64,000 nt of DNA from Lujinxingia litoralis (GTDB lineage: Bacteria; Myxococcota_A; Bradymonadia; Bradymonadales; Bradymonadaceae). The notes under the pieces are model-generated. The model saw nothing but the letters and a program-made list of their open reading frames with translations. It did not search any database and was not told the DNA's origin. Position numbers and translations under genes: made by a program. The stretch is from assembly GCF_003260125.1 (NCBI RefSeq), contig NZ_QHKO01000010.1, forward strand, positions 1 to 64,000, written 5' to 3'. Numbering within the stretch: position 1 is the first letter of the stretch; every line of letters starts with the position of its first letter. Of the stretch, positions 1-8,795 are shown piece after piece.

Positions 1-142
1 TACCCCGCCACGCTCGACCCTCGGTCACGCATATACCCCGCCATGTTCGTCCCTGGGTTGAACATCACCCGCATAAACACTGGACTTTGTTCAACCCCCG
101 GGCGTGCATATACCCCGCAACGCTCAACCCCCGGCCGTGCAT
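1..142. repeat. Dispersed palindromic repeat array A (about 4 copies)
   Basis: Four copies of the window-wide repeat lie here. Positions 43-65 hold a whole palindromic unit, ATGTTCGTCCC followed by GGGTTGAACAT around one central base. Positions 55-64 (GGGTTGAACA) and 88-97 (TGTTCAACCC) form a perfect 10-bp inverted pair with a 23-nt spacer. Two more decayed copies start near 9 and 119. Copies are linked by short tails of the type ATACCCCGC and GCATAAACAC. No gene is visible in this stretch. Confidence 0.85.
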
Positions 143-219
143 ATACCCCGCGAGCGACTCCCCCACGACCTCCCCCACCGGTCCCTGGCGAGCCCCCTCC
201 CCCCCGGGGTTGAACACGC

Positions 220-636
220 TTAAAACGTGTCCGAAAGAAACTCGTCGAGCATCGTCGTGATCCGCTCGACTTCCTCCTCGGCCTCATCCGCTTCCGGATC
301 AAGCTCCAGAAGCTCGGCGAAGGCCACGAGCAGCGGCTCGATCTGATCGAAGTGCAGCTCGGAGGGACGCTGCCCAAACTCCAGCAGCTCCCAGGCCTGC
401 GCCAACGCAATGCCCAGCCCCTCTCCAACCTCCTTGATCCCCACTTGCCCGGTGGGCACCCGCAGGGTCTCGGTGTCGAGATCGAGTTCCTCGACAATCT
501 CCTGAATCTGCGTCAGAAGCTCGGTAGCCAGGTCCACCAGCCCGTCGACATCTTCACTGTCGAGCACCTCCCCGGCGGCCTCAGCCCACTCCTCCATCTG
601 ACGATGAATGACATCCAACCCTTGCTGCAAACGCAT
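220..636 (-). CDS. Acidic helical hypothetical protein
   Basis: Encodes 138 residues with no signal peptide or membrane segment. The composition is strongly acidic (many Glu and Asp) and the sequence reads as amphipathic helices throughout, for example IQEIVEELDLD and EAEEEVERIT, so a small cytosolic helical bundle is likely. The ATG start is preceded by AGAGGG at a usable distance. It is divergent from msrA with about 215 bp between starts, so the two may share a promoter region. I do not recognise a family and propose no function. The gene is believed real because of codon bias, its ribosome site and its non-overlapping position. Confidence 0.7.
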   Translation of the reverse strand: MRLQQGLDVIHRQMEEWAEAAGEVLDSEDVDGLVDLATELLTQIQEIVEELDLDTETLRVPTGQVGIKEVGEGLGIALAQAWELLEFGQRPSELHFDQIEPLLVAFAELLELDPEADEAEEEVERITTMLDEFLSDTF

Positions 637-851
637 CGTACTCGCCCTCTTCTACGGCTCCTGTTGCACTCTTCCCCCGTCGGGGGCCGGCAGTGTCTCA
701 TCACGGGCCGCGCGCCTTGTCAAACCCTTCCCTGCGAGTCAGAGATTTTTCCGCGGAAGAAATGCGACGCCTCCCCGCAACGTTGGCCCCAGAAGAAGGC
801 CAGAGCAGGCCTATGCGGCCGTCGATCCTCCCCGATCCCTCAGGTGCAACG

Positions 852-1508
<657 letters not shown>

Positions 1509-1542
1509 GGCTCGTCCTCTCCCCCCGCATACCCCTCCCTCG

Positions 1543-1658
1543 TCGTCCCGGGGTCGAACATCACCCGCCCCGCATACCCCTCCCTCGTCGTCCCGGGGTC
1601 GAACATCACCCGCATAAACACTGCACCTTGTTCAACCCTCGGTCAGACATCTACCCCG
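1543..1658. repeat. Dispersed palindromic repeat array B (3 copies)
   Basis: Two near-identical copies of CCCGGGGTCGAACATCACC and one reverse-oriented TGTTCAACCCTCGGTCAGAC follow msrA. Positions 1596-1605 and 1629-1638 repeat the inverted-pair geometry of array A: ten-base arms, one mismatch, and again a spacer of exactly 23 nt. The array sits between the msrA stop and a terminator hairpin. Confidence 0.85.
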
Positions 1659-1713
1659 CACACCCTCGCCCGGACTCCCCTCACTGTCCCTCCCCAGGCG
1701 CTCCCCTCCCAAC

Positions 1714-1743
1714 AAAAAACGCCGCGATCACTCGCGGCGTTTT
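1714..1743. terminator. Bidirectional intrinsic terminator
   Basis: AAAACGCCGCGA and TCGCGGCGTTTT form a perfect 12-bp stem around a 4-nt loop. A six-base A run on the left gives a U-tract for the minus-strand lipoprotein gene ending at 1766. The T run on the right can serve msrA transcription arriving from the other side. Confidence 0.85.
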
Positions 1744-1765
1744 CTGTCACGCTCTGGCGCTCAAC

Positions 1766-2629
1766 TTACTTCGTGTAAATCTCCACGAAGCTCGGCTCTT
1801 CGGCATTGTCCGCACGGCGGCGAGCCGTCAACGTATCGCCGGAGGCACACACGTCGTAGACCGCCTCGCCGGCGGTGAGCACACCTCCTTCCAGCGTGTA
1901 GGCTCCGGCCGATTCCTCGCCATAGCTGGCGCTCACAGCACATTCGCACTGCTGTCCGCTCGCATCGAGTTCGCAAGTCATCTCGACGTTCGGATCCACA
2001 GCGCCGGCCGACTCCGTCAACATATCGCATCCCAGGCCAAAGGTGCACGAGAAGGGCACGTGCACCATCGCCTCCACGTCGATCGTGATCGCGCGCGCAA
2101 AGTTATCAGCCGTGATCACCAGCGTCCCGTCCGTCTGAACGTCCATCGACTCAATGGTGACTCCGGCACAGAGCTGCCCCAACTGCCCGGCCAGATCGAA
2201 ATCAGTGCAGGCATTGCCAAAGTCCCAGGTCCCGATGATATCGCCACCGCAGGCATCGTCCGGGCCAAAACTCGCATCGCACACCGGAGCCGGGTCGGTG
2301 CCGCCGTCAGGCTCACCGGTGCCGCCGTCGGGCTCACCGGTGCCGCTGTCGGGCTCGCCGGTACCACCATCGGGCTCACCGGTGCCACCGTCAGGCTCAC
2401 CCGTGCCGCCGTCAGGCTCACCGGTGCCGCCGTCGGACCCATCCGGGGAATCCGCATCCGGCGTCCCCCCGTCTTCGTTGCCGCCGGCATCGCCCTGGCC
2501 GCCGGCGTCACCTTCACCTACGTTAAAACCGGCGTCGGTCGAGCGTCTGCCTCGGGTATCATCCTGTCCACAGGCCACGATCATCGTCGCCGCCAGAAGC
2601 AACGCCCAGGTCTTCATCCAAAATCTCAT
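1766..2629 (-). CDS. Secreted lipoprotein with GGTGEPD repeats
   Basis: A 287-residue predicted lipoprotein. The N-terminus has a Lys, a hydrophobic stretch and the lipobox VAC before Gly, so Cys should be lipidated after cleavage. An acidic Gly/Asp-rich linker follows, containing about seven tandem GGTGEPD-type heptads, and then a cysteine-containing C-terminal domain of about 170 residues beginning at PAPVCDASFG. The heptads look like a flexible stalk tethering the domain to the membrane; this is inference. The ATG at 2629 is chosen over an in-frame GTG eight codons upstream because an AGGA element lies six bases before it. The C-terminal domain is not recognised. Confidence 0.8.
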   Translation of the reverse strand: MRFWMKTWALLLAATMIVACGQDDTRGRRSTDAGFNVGEGDAGGQGDAGGNEDGGTPDADSPDGSDGGTGEPDGGTGEPDGGTGEPDGGTGEPDSGTGEPDGGTGEPDGGTDPAPVCDASFGPDDACGGDIIGTWDFGNACTDFDLAGQLGQLCAGVTIESMDVQTDGTLVITADNFARAITIDVEAMVHVPFSCTFGLGCDMLTESAGAVDPNVEMTCELDASGQQCECAVSASYGEESAGAYTLEGGVLTAGEAVYDVCASGDTLTARRRADNAEEPSFVEIYTK

Positions 2630-2811
2630 TCCATCCTCGCTCTGTCGGGGCACCTCGGCCCGCTTTTCAGCCGAATCCCCTCAACGGGGGATATGCCGCA
2701 TCTTCATGGTTGAACGCGCTTTTTTTACGCTACCGTCCCCCAAAAACGCAACCACGCCCCGCTTCGCCCCTCCTCACCCCGCGAACGCGTGTTCTCAGAG
2801 GCAAGAAACAA

Positions 2812-2843
2812 CAAGGGGAACGGGCACTTGCCCGCTCCCCTTG
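2812..2843 (-). terminator. Terminator hairpin downstream of beta-propeller gene
   Basis: CAAGGGG and CCCCTTG arms continue inward through GGGCA and TGCCC around a short loop. Read on the minus strand the hairpin is followed by TTGTTGTTTC. It lies about 60 bp beyond the stop of the gene ending at 2903. A second smaller hairpin (CTCCCCCG with CGGGGGAG, 2871-2894) lies closer to the stop codon. Confidence 0.6.
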
Positions 2844-2902
2844 TCCTGACTCCAGCCATCGGCTGGCTCGCTCCCCCGACATTCGCCGGGGGAGACGCCT
2901 GT

Positions 2903-5101
2903 TCAGAAGCGCTCGCGCAGCAGCACCGAGGCCAGCTCATTATCGGTGTTGAAGACCTCGTTGACCTTCAGCCCCATGTCGCTCAGCGAGTACACATACT
3001 CCTCGCCCTCCTCGCCACTCATAATGATGCTGCGACGCATCCAGGAGTACCAACCCCAGTAGTCCTCCTGCACACAGCCCTCCTCAAAGCCCTGACGCAC
3101 GCAGTTCGAGTTCGCCACCAGGTCGCCGTGGCTCACTCGGCCAATCTCGGCAATACCGGCGTTGGCCTCGTCCTGCTCCGCATCGATCTCAAAGAGCATC
3201 AGACCGGTGAAGCGCTCCTCACCATCCCAGATGTTCATCGGCACGCTCAGCACTCCCAGACGCTCCTGGTAGGTAAACGCGTGGTGGTTCCACATCGCCT
3301 CACTGTCCGACGACCAGCCGCCGGTGGAGATCACGTGGTGATGCTTGCGCTGCGGATCGCTCATGTCACTGACATCAAAGACCTGCAGGTGCACACCGCT
3401 CATCATGCCGTTCTCATCGCCGTCGCGACCGATGGCCAGCAGATAGTCATCACCCAGCGGGTGCAGGTAGGTCGAGAACCCGGTGATATGCAGCTCACCA
3501 AGCACCTGCGGATCGTTCGGGTCGCTCAGGTCCAGCGTGTAGAGCGGGTCGGTCTCGCGGAAGGTCACGATGTAGCCGCGATCGCCGATCATACGCGAAG
3601 CATAAATCCGCTCGGTCGGCGCCAGATTGCGCACCGAACCGGTCTCCACCAGCTCGCCGGCCTCCTCCTTAAGAATGATGATGTGGTTACCGCCCTGGTC
3701 GACCTGCTCGCCGGTGTCCTCATTCCAGTCCCAACGGTTGTCGGTGGTGGCCACACGCAGGTGATCTTCGTACTCGCTGAACGAGAACTGGTTGAGCAAC
3801 CACCCGTCGACCTTGCCGCTGGCCCGATACTCGGGCTGACCATCGGCGCTCAGAGCAAACTTGTGGATATGCGACTCGTTCTGAAGGCCGTTGCCTCCCC
3901 ACCACCACCACCAGCGGCTACTCATGGCCACGTAGAGGTTGTCGCGCGAGGCGTAGACCTGCCAGCCCGAAGCCATTAGACCGGTCGAATCGACCGCGGT
4001 GGACTCCTCATCGAGCTCAAAACTCGAGATCGTCAGCACACCCAGCTGCTGCGTCTGATCGGTCAGGTAGAGGTCGTCGCACTCATAAAGTGCCTCCTGG
4101 ACCACCACTTCATCATCCGCGCCGATGACGCGCTTGCGCGGGAACCAGTTCTGCACGTCTTCCGCGGCCAGCTTCTCGGCCAGGTAGGCGCGCACGATCG
4201 GCCGCGCCTCTTCCCGCATCGCCTCCAGCTCGGCTTCGGTGGTCTCCCCATCGCGCTCCGGAAGCCCCTCCAGGGGCTCGTCGTACATGTACTCCCAGAT
4301 GTTGATGTTTCGAAGACCGCTATTGCTCACCAGGTAGACCTTCCCGTCGATCATCCGGGCGCTGGTGTAATTGCCCTCAATATCAACCTGTTTCTCCACC
4401 TGGGGATTGGCCCGGTCCGACACATCCAGAATGGTCAGGCGAGTACCGTAGAAGTACTCCACAACCTCGTCCGGACGCTCTCCGTCGGGAGTCGGCCCCA
4501 CGTCTTCACCATCCTCCACATCGCCGACCGCGTCTTCATAATAGTAGTTGCCCTGCCAGATGGAGCTGAACACCGCGACGCGATCCCCCTCCAAAAAGAG
4601 GCTGTGCGGATAGGATTCCTGCGGAAAATCAAACCGCCCCACGCGCTCGGTCTGATCTGCCGGCCAGCTCTTGAGGATCTGCAACGAGCTATCGGCCACC
4701 GTGTAGATGTAGTTTCCGTCGGTCTTGACGATGTCCGGCTCATCCACGCCGGCTTCCTGGACGTTGGTCTCGGTAAACTCCGAGGGGCTATCGCCACCGC
4801 TCGAATCATCGCCCTCCGAGGGGACGCCGGCATCGAAATCCGGCTCTCCAACCTCCGGTCCCCACCAGTAATTGTTGTACCGGTTCTTAAGCACCTGTTC
4901 GGTGAGCGAGTCGATGACCTCGCCACGCACATCCTCACAGGTCTGAGCCTTGGTCAGGCGAAAGCTCGTGCTGGCCGTGGCATCACCGCGGCGAGGCTCC
5001 TCGTCAGGGCCACAGGCCGCCACCATCGTCACAGCTCCCACCGTCGCGGCCACCCGCGGCCACCAGCGGCGCCATTGTTCAGATTTCTGACTCTTTTCCA
5101 T
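2903..5101 (-). CDS. Beta-propeller domain lipoprotein (COG4880 type)
   Basis: A 732-residue exported protein. A charged N-terminus and hydrophobic core lead to the lipobox VAAC before Gly. The segment GVDEPDIVKTDGNYIY (about residues 117-132) is the hallmark opening of the secreted C-terminal beta-propeller family distantly related to WD40. The rest is a run of blade-like strands such as LTILDVSDRANP, LYTLDLSDPNDP and LQVFDVSDMSDP, each ending in a D-x-S-D turn. A Trp-rich patch (SRWWWWWGG) is unusual. The gene starts at ATG 5101 after AGAGG. Its function is unknown; the family is thought to be surface-exposed and structural or binding rather than enzymatic. Confidence 0.88.
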   Translation of the reverse strand: MEKSQKSEQWRRWWPRVAATVGAVTMVAACGPDEEPRRGDATASTSFRLTKAQTCEDVRGEVIDSLTEQVLKNRYNNYWWGPEVGEPDFDAGVPSEGDDSSGGDSPSEFTETNVQEAGVDEPDIVKTDGNYIYTVADSSLQILKSWPADQTERVGRFDFPQESYPHSLFLEGDRVAVFSSIWQGNYYYEDAVGDVEDGEDVGPTPDGERPDEVVEYFYGTRLTILDVSDRANPQVEKQVDIEGNYTSARMIDGKVYLVSNSGLRNINIWEYMYDEPLEGLPERDGETTEAELEAMREEARPIVRAYLAEKLAAEDVQNWFPRKRVIGADDEVVVQEALYECDDLYLTDQTQQLGVLTISSFELDEESTAVDSTGLMASGWQVYASRDNLYVAMSSRWWWWWGGNGLQNESHIHKFALSADGQPEYRASGKVDGWLLNQFSFSEYEDHLRVATTDNRWDWNEDTGEQVDQGGNHIIILKEEAGELVETGSVRNLAPTERIYASRMIGDRGYIVTFRETDPLYTLDLSDPNDPQVLGELHITGFSTYLHPLGDDYLLAIGRDGDENGMMSGVHLQVFDVSDMSDPQRKHHHVISTGGWSSDSEAMWNHHAFTYQERLGVLSVPMNIWDGEERFTGLMLFEIDAEQDEANAGIAEIGRVSHGDLVANSNCVRQGFEEGCVQEDYWGWYSWMRRSIIMSGEEGEEYVYSLSDMGLKVNEVFNTDNELASVLLRERF

Positions 5102-5314
5102 CGCTGACCTCTCAGTTTTTTTGAGTTCGCATCACCGGATTCATCGAGCGTTGTCCTGCAGCGGCCTGATTTCTGGGAGTTTCCCGGATGCCTGCCTCGA
5201 CTCTCGACATCTGCTCGGCCACTTCGGGATACTTTTAAAGCAAAGGCGATGCCAGATCTGAATATGGGCTAAACATCGCTCGTTTTTCTCTTACGGGTGG
5301 CCACGGCGCCCCGG

Positions 5315-6208
5315 TCATCGCCGGCAGTGATCGCGCTCAGGCTCGCGCATCGCCAGCAGCGCTTCAAAGTAGGGAGCGGCCTCCTCACAGGTGAGTTCGC
5401 CATCGGCATCGGCGTCCAGATTCAACGCTCCTCCCAGCCCGTCGATGCGGGCCATCTTAAAGACACTGAACGCATCGTTGGGCTCCACCGGCGGCGAGAT
5501 CTGGCAGAGCGATGCCGAGGCCCCGTACACCTCGGCGTGGGTATGCGTGGCGCTGCCGCCCTCGATCAGGTTGGCGTGGGTGAGCTGACCGAAGTAGCGC
5601 ACGATCTGGCGCTGCCCCATGTAGCGCCGGCATCCACTGCCGGCGATCTCCAGGCTGACCCCGGGCTCGCCATCGGCATCGGCGTCCACGACCCGCGGGT
5701 CCTGCGGGTCGGAGGGAATCGCGTCGCCCACCGGGTCCTCCAGCTCCAGCCCCCAGAGCCCCACCTCGGTGGCCGAGGTGTAGGCGCCACCCGGGGTGGG
5801 ACGCGTGACAAAGCCGCGATCGATCTCCGGCGACTGAATGGTCGCGATCACCGCCGGCGGAACCAGGGGACGCAGCCCGGCCACCGGGCTCAAATCCAGC
5901 GCGCAGAGCCTGCGCTGCTCTCGCAGCAGCTCCCCATCTTCCTCGATCCTGACCAGGTAATACCCCATCGAGACCTGCTCCTGGCCCAGCACGCAGCTCG
6001 ATGCGCGGTGGGCCTGCAACCACGTCCCGCCCAGCGTACCCGCGCCCGCGCCATCGCCCAGGCCCACGTCTTCGCCGGGGCCCACGTCAACCTCGCCGGC
6101 ATCCGGGAGCACCTGCTCCTCAAAGCTCCCCGAGCCCCGCTCCACCTGGCAGCCGCTCCCGAGCCCCCCCACAACCCCTCCGGCGATGAGCAACGCTCTC
6201 CACAGCAT
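5315..6208 (-). CDS. Putative lipoprotein with EF-hand-like Asp loops
   Basis: Encodes 297 residues from the ATG at 6208, which has GAGAGAAG upstream; the frame is open for 26 more codons without a better site. A hydrophobic segment ends in the lipobox LGSGC. An acidic Gly-rich linker follows, then a domain of about 230 residues. Near the C-terminus DADADGELTCEE fits the 12-residue EF-hand calcium loop (D at 1, 3 and 5, G at 6, L at 8, E at 12). An earlier DADADGEPG resembles an incomplete loop. It lies 114 bp downstream of the FadL-like porin gene in the same direction and may be cotranscribed. No named family is recognised. Confidence 0.72.
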   Translation of the reverse strand: MLWRALLIAGGVVGGLGSGCQVERGSGSFEEQVLPDAGEVDVGPGEDVGLGDGAGAGTLGGTWLQAHRASSCVLGQEQVSMGYYLVRIEEDGELLREQRRLCALDLSPVAGLRPLVPPAVIATIQSPEIDRGFVTRPTPGGAYTSATEVGLWGLELEDPVGDAIPSDPQDPRVVDADADGEPGVSLEIAGSGCRRYMGQRQIVRYFGQLTHANLIEGGSATHTHAEVYGASASLCQISPPVEPNDAFSVFKMARIDGLGGALNLDADADGELTCEEAAPYFEALLAMREPERDHCRR

Positions 6209-6322
6209 AACTTCTCTCACGACAGCACCTCGACTGCGGCATTTCGGCGCGAGACCAAAGACACCTTCACCTTTAAATTCAACCACTTAAACCACAACCA
6301 CACAACCACCCATGAAACCTGC

Positions 6323-7762
6323 TCAGTAATGCAGCTCAAACCCTACCGCCCCCAGCCACCCACCGGAGCTAAAGCCCGGAAAGCCCGGGTTACCCGTCTG
6401 AAGCCCCTGCGCCTCGGGGTAAGGCTGACCGGTGCGCGGGTCCCGGGTATCGTCGGGGAGCTCATCGCAGAGCGCCTCCACCCCGGGCCCGCAATCCGGA
6501 TAGCTACCCAACGCCCCTTTGTCGGTCGTGCGATACAGCAGGTGATGCGCCTGCACGTACCAGGCGGCGACCACCTCACGTTGCCAGATGTCAAAGCGGT
6601 GCTCAGCCCCCAGCGAGGCCAGCGCCCGGTGGTTATCCACGTAGTTGGTACGCCCGGTCTGAGCCGGCACCGGCGAGGGCACAAAGCCCAGTCCGGCGCG
6701 CAGTCGAGTGTCGGCGCTGCTCTGCCACTGGGCGCCCAGACGCCCCTCCAGCGTGTCGTCAAATCCCGCCTGCTGGCCATGCGTATCGCGGTACCCCGAC
6801 CAGAAGGTGTAGCGGGCATCCGCCGTCACAAGGAGATCGCCCGGCTCCCAGGCCAGCCCCAGGCGCAGCGATGCCGGCGTAAACGTCGGCACCCAGTCAA
6901 TCGCCTGTCGGGTATCTTCGCCCGACGACGCACCACGCACCTGCACCTCATTCCCCCCCTTGATGGCAAAGGCCACCGAGCCCCGGTACACCAGCCCCAG
7001 ACGAACATCGGCCGGCAGCTTCAGCGTCGCACCGGCGAGTATCCCCCAGGCATTGGTGGTCTGAATGTCAGCGTTGAGGCCCACATCGCTCTGATCAGCC
7101 GGGTCGCGCACAAAGGCCTCCGTCGTAGCGCGAGCCCCCGGCAGGTAGGTGCCGCCGATGCCAAAATGGAGCCGCTCGGTGATCTGGCGCCCCACCCCGG
7201 CCTCGATCACCGGGCGGCGCAAACGCTCCCCCACCAGCTCAAAATGCAACTGGTTAGAAAAGGCTCGCTCGCGTTCATCCGCGAAATGCGTCTGCATGCT
7301 CAAGAGCCCGTTGGTCGGCAGCATCACCACCGCGCCGCCACGGGTGCGAGTACCCCCGAAATCGGTCACTGCGCCGATCACCACGCCATAGAGCGGCGCT
7401 ACCTCCAGCGTGTCGGAGCGCTCCCGACGCGTCTGATCGGTGGGAAGCGCCGGCCCGTTCCCACCCAGATCGGGGATGTCGTAGCCCGCGGGCCGCTCTT
7501 TGAGCAGGATCTGAGCCTGCCCCAGGGTTGCAAATGCCCCCAGGCGAATGCCGGTACGCGCCCGGGCCAGCTCAGCCACGTTATCGTAGACCGCGGCCGG
7601 GCCTTCAGCCGACGCCGCCTGGGCGCCGGCCATCGCCGCCGAACGCGCCCCTGAACCGTACACATCAAAGGGGCTGGCCAGGGCGGCCGGGGCCGCCAGC
7701 AGCGCGGCGGCCAGCGCCAGCGCGCCGAGCACCGAAGATTGCTCACTCGTTCTCACATCCAC
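6323..7762 (-). CDS. FadL/OmpP1-like outer membrane transport protein
   Basis: A 479-residue protein with a signal peptide ending ALA before SPFDVYG. The mature N-terminus carries GARSAAMAGAQAAS and AVYDNVAELA, matching the FadL/OmpP1 opening in which a small hatch precedes the 14-stranded barrel. The remainder alternates short polar turns with amphipathic strands and ends in an aromatic residue (FELHY), as expected for BAM-dependent barrels. Members pass hydrophobic molecules such as long-chain fatty acids across the outer membrane; the substrate here is unknown. The start is GTG at 7762 or the GTG two codons later, with GAGG close by, so it is uncertain by two residues. Confidence 0.82.
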   Translation of the reverse strand: MDVRTSEQSSVLGALALAAALLAAPAALASPFDVYGSGARSAAMAGAQAASAEGPAAVYDNVAELARARTGIRLGAFATLGQAQILLKERPAGYDIPDLGGNGPALPTDQTRRERSDTLEVAPLYGVVIGAVTDFGGTRTRGGAVVMLPTNGLLSMQTHFADERERAFSNQLHFELVGERLRRPVIEAGVGRQITERLHFGIGGTYLPGARATTEAFVRDPADQSDVGLNADIQTTNAWGILAGATLKLPADVRLGLVYRGSVAFAIKGGNEVQVRGASSGEDTRQAIDWVPTFTPASLRLGLAWEPGDLLVTADARYTFWSGYRDTHGQQAGFDDTLEGRLGAQWQSSADTRLRAGLGFVPSPVPAQTGRTNYVDNHRALASLGAEHRFDIWQREVVAAWYVQAHHLLYRTTDKGALGSYPDCGPGVEALCDELPDDTRDPRTGQPYPEAQGLQTGNPGFPGFSSGGWLGAVGFELHY

Positions 7763-7871
7763 CTCAAACTACGCATCACCATTCATCGACCCACGTCTTA
7801 TCACGCCGGCGCATCGACCCTACTCCACCGGCCTGCGCGCGACCAAGGTCACCCACCCGAGCTGGTCCGCG

Positions 7872-7894
7872 ATGTTCGTCCCTGGGTCGAACAT
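7872..7894. repeat. Single complete palindromic repeat unit
   Basis: ATGTTCGTCCC, one central base, then GGGTCGAACAT. The arms match at 10 of 11 positions, which makes this the clearest whole copy of the dispersed palindrome. It is followed by the same CACCCGCTTAAAC tail seen in other arrays. Confidence 0.85.
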
Positions 7895-7956
7895 CACCCG
7901 CTTAAACGCTGGTGCATTCGCCCCTCCGCCCTTTTCCCCACCTCGCACCACAGAGC

Positions 7957-7992
7957 AACAAAGCCCCGCGGTGCATACGCATCCGCGAGGCT
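7957..7992 (-). terminator. Terminator of the small lipoprotein gene
   Basis: Read on the minus strand, AGCCTCGCGG pairs with CCGCGGGGCT (one mismatch) around an 11-nt loop and is followed by TTTGTTGC. It lies about 60 bp past the stop codon at 8054. Confidence 0.6.
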
Positions 7993-8053
7993 CGATTCTC
8001 AGGCGTTTACCGAGCATTAGCACCGGCACCAACCCATCTGCATCCATCACGTC

Positions 8054-8485
8054 TTAGCGCGACGAACCCACTTCGCGCTTGAGCACGACTTGGTCGCTGG
8101 GGGCCAGCACCGTGCTATGCGCCTCGGCGGTCACGACCATCGCAAAGCTGGGAAAGGGCGTAGTGAACGACACCTGGCCCGTGCGATCGTCGGCCAGACG
8201 AAGCTGCCCCACATTGTAATTGTAGTTGGTCCCATCCGGCGAAACCCACACCACGTAGGTCGCCGCCGACTCATCGAGCTGGCCCGGCCGCGGCAGGTGC
8301 GCCACCGAGAGCGACACCACTCGGTTGCCATTCTTATCCGAGGTCACCTCCACGATGCCCTCGGCTCCGGCGGTGCGCTGACCCGACTCCATGCGGTACT
8401 CCGACGCCCCCGAACAGGCACTGAGCACCAGACCAAGCGCCACAACCACCAGCACTGCCATCGACTTCAAGCTGCGAATGTTCAT
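8054..8485 (-). CDS. Small lipoprotein of unknown function
   Basis: A 143-residue lipoprotein with a short basic N-terminus, a hydrophobic stretch and the lipobox LSAC before Ser. The ATG at 8485 has AAGGAG eight bases upstream, which settles the start over the GTG one codon earlier. The body contains YVVWVSPDG and a beta-rich C-terminus ending LAPSDQVVLKREV. This faintly resembles the anti-sigma-K C-terminal fold (YVVW...PDG...G.L), but the similarity is too weak to assign. It has its own terminator and is divergent from the hydrolase gene at 8796. Confidence 0.72.
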   Translation of the reverse strand: MNIRSLKSMAVLVVVALGLVLSACSGASEYRMESGQRTAGAEGIVEVTSDKNGNRVVSLSVAHLPRPGQLDESAATYVVWVSPDGTNYNYNVGQLRLADDRTGQVSFTTPFPSFAMVVTAEAHSTVLAPSDQVVLKREVGSSR

Positions 8486-8795
8486 CACTTCACTCCTTCA
8501 TAGGTATGTTCTGGGGCATGCCCATCCAGACAACGCACGCATATCCCGGGCATCGACGTACACCCGATACCACTCAATATACCAACACTTCGCGAGTCCT
8601 TCGGCACCAGCAAAGACCAGGCAGGCACGATCCTGCCATACTCCGCGACGCGGGTCGACCTTAACCGCCAGACCCGCGCCCCTGGTGCCGAAACACGCGA
8701 TGCTGCGGCAACGGGTTCGCAAGGTCTGGAGAGCGTGATAACCTCCCTTTCGACACAGGCCCTGCCCCCCCGACCTCTTCCCCGGCACCCTATCC
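8486..8795. other. Divergent intergenic region with nested inverted repeats
   Basis: This 310-bp gap between divergent genes must hold both promoters; no clear -35/-10 pair stands out. It contains an 11-bp perfect inverted repeat, TTCGGCACCAG at 8600-8610 and CTGGTGCCGAA at 8682-8692. Inside it lie GGCAGG/CCTGCC (8620-8637) and GCGGGTC/GACCCGC. Together these could fold as a three-way junction. Confidence 0.5.

Noticed and set aside
1596..1613. tRNA T-loop-like GGTCGAACATC
   Set aside because: No acceptor or anticodon stems can be drawn around any copy, and the sequence belongs to the dispersed palindrome.
5297..7654. Long open frame on the plus strand opposite the FadL-like and EF-hand-like genes
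   Set aside because: Shadow of two minus-strand genes with clear signal peptides and family motifs. High GC keeps antisense frames open; its translation is Arg/His/Pro-rich with no recognisable domain.
8600..8692. Integron attC site
   Set aside because: The outer arms lack the GTTRRRY/RYYYAAC core sites and there is no integrase or cassette array.
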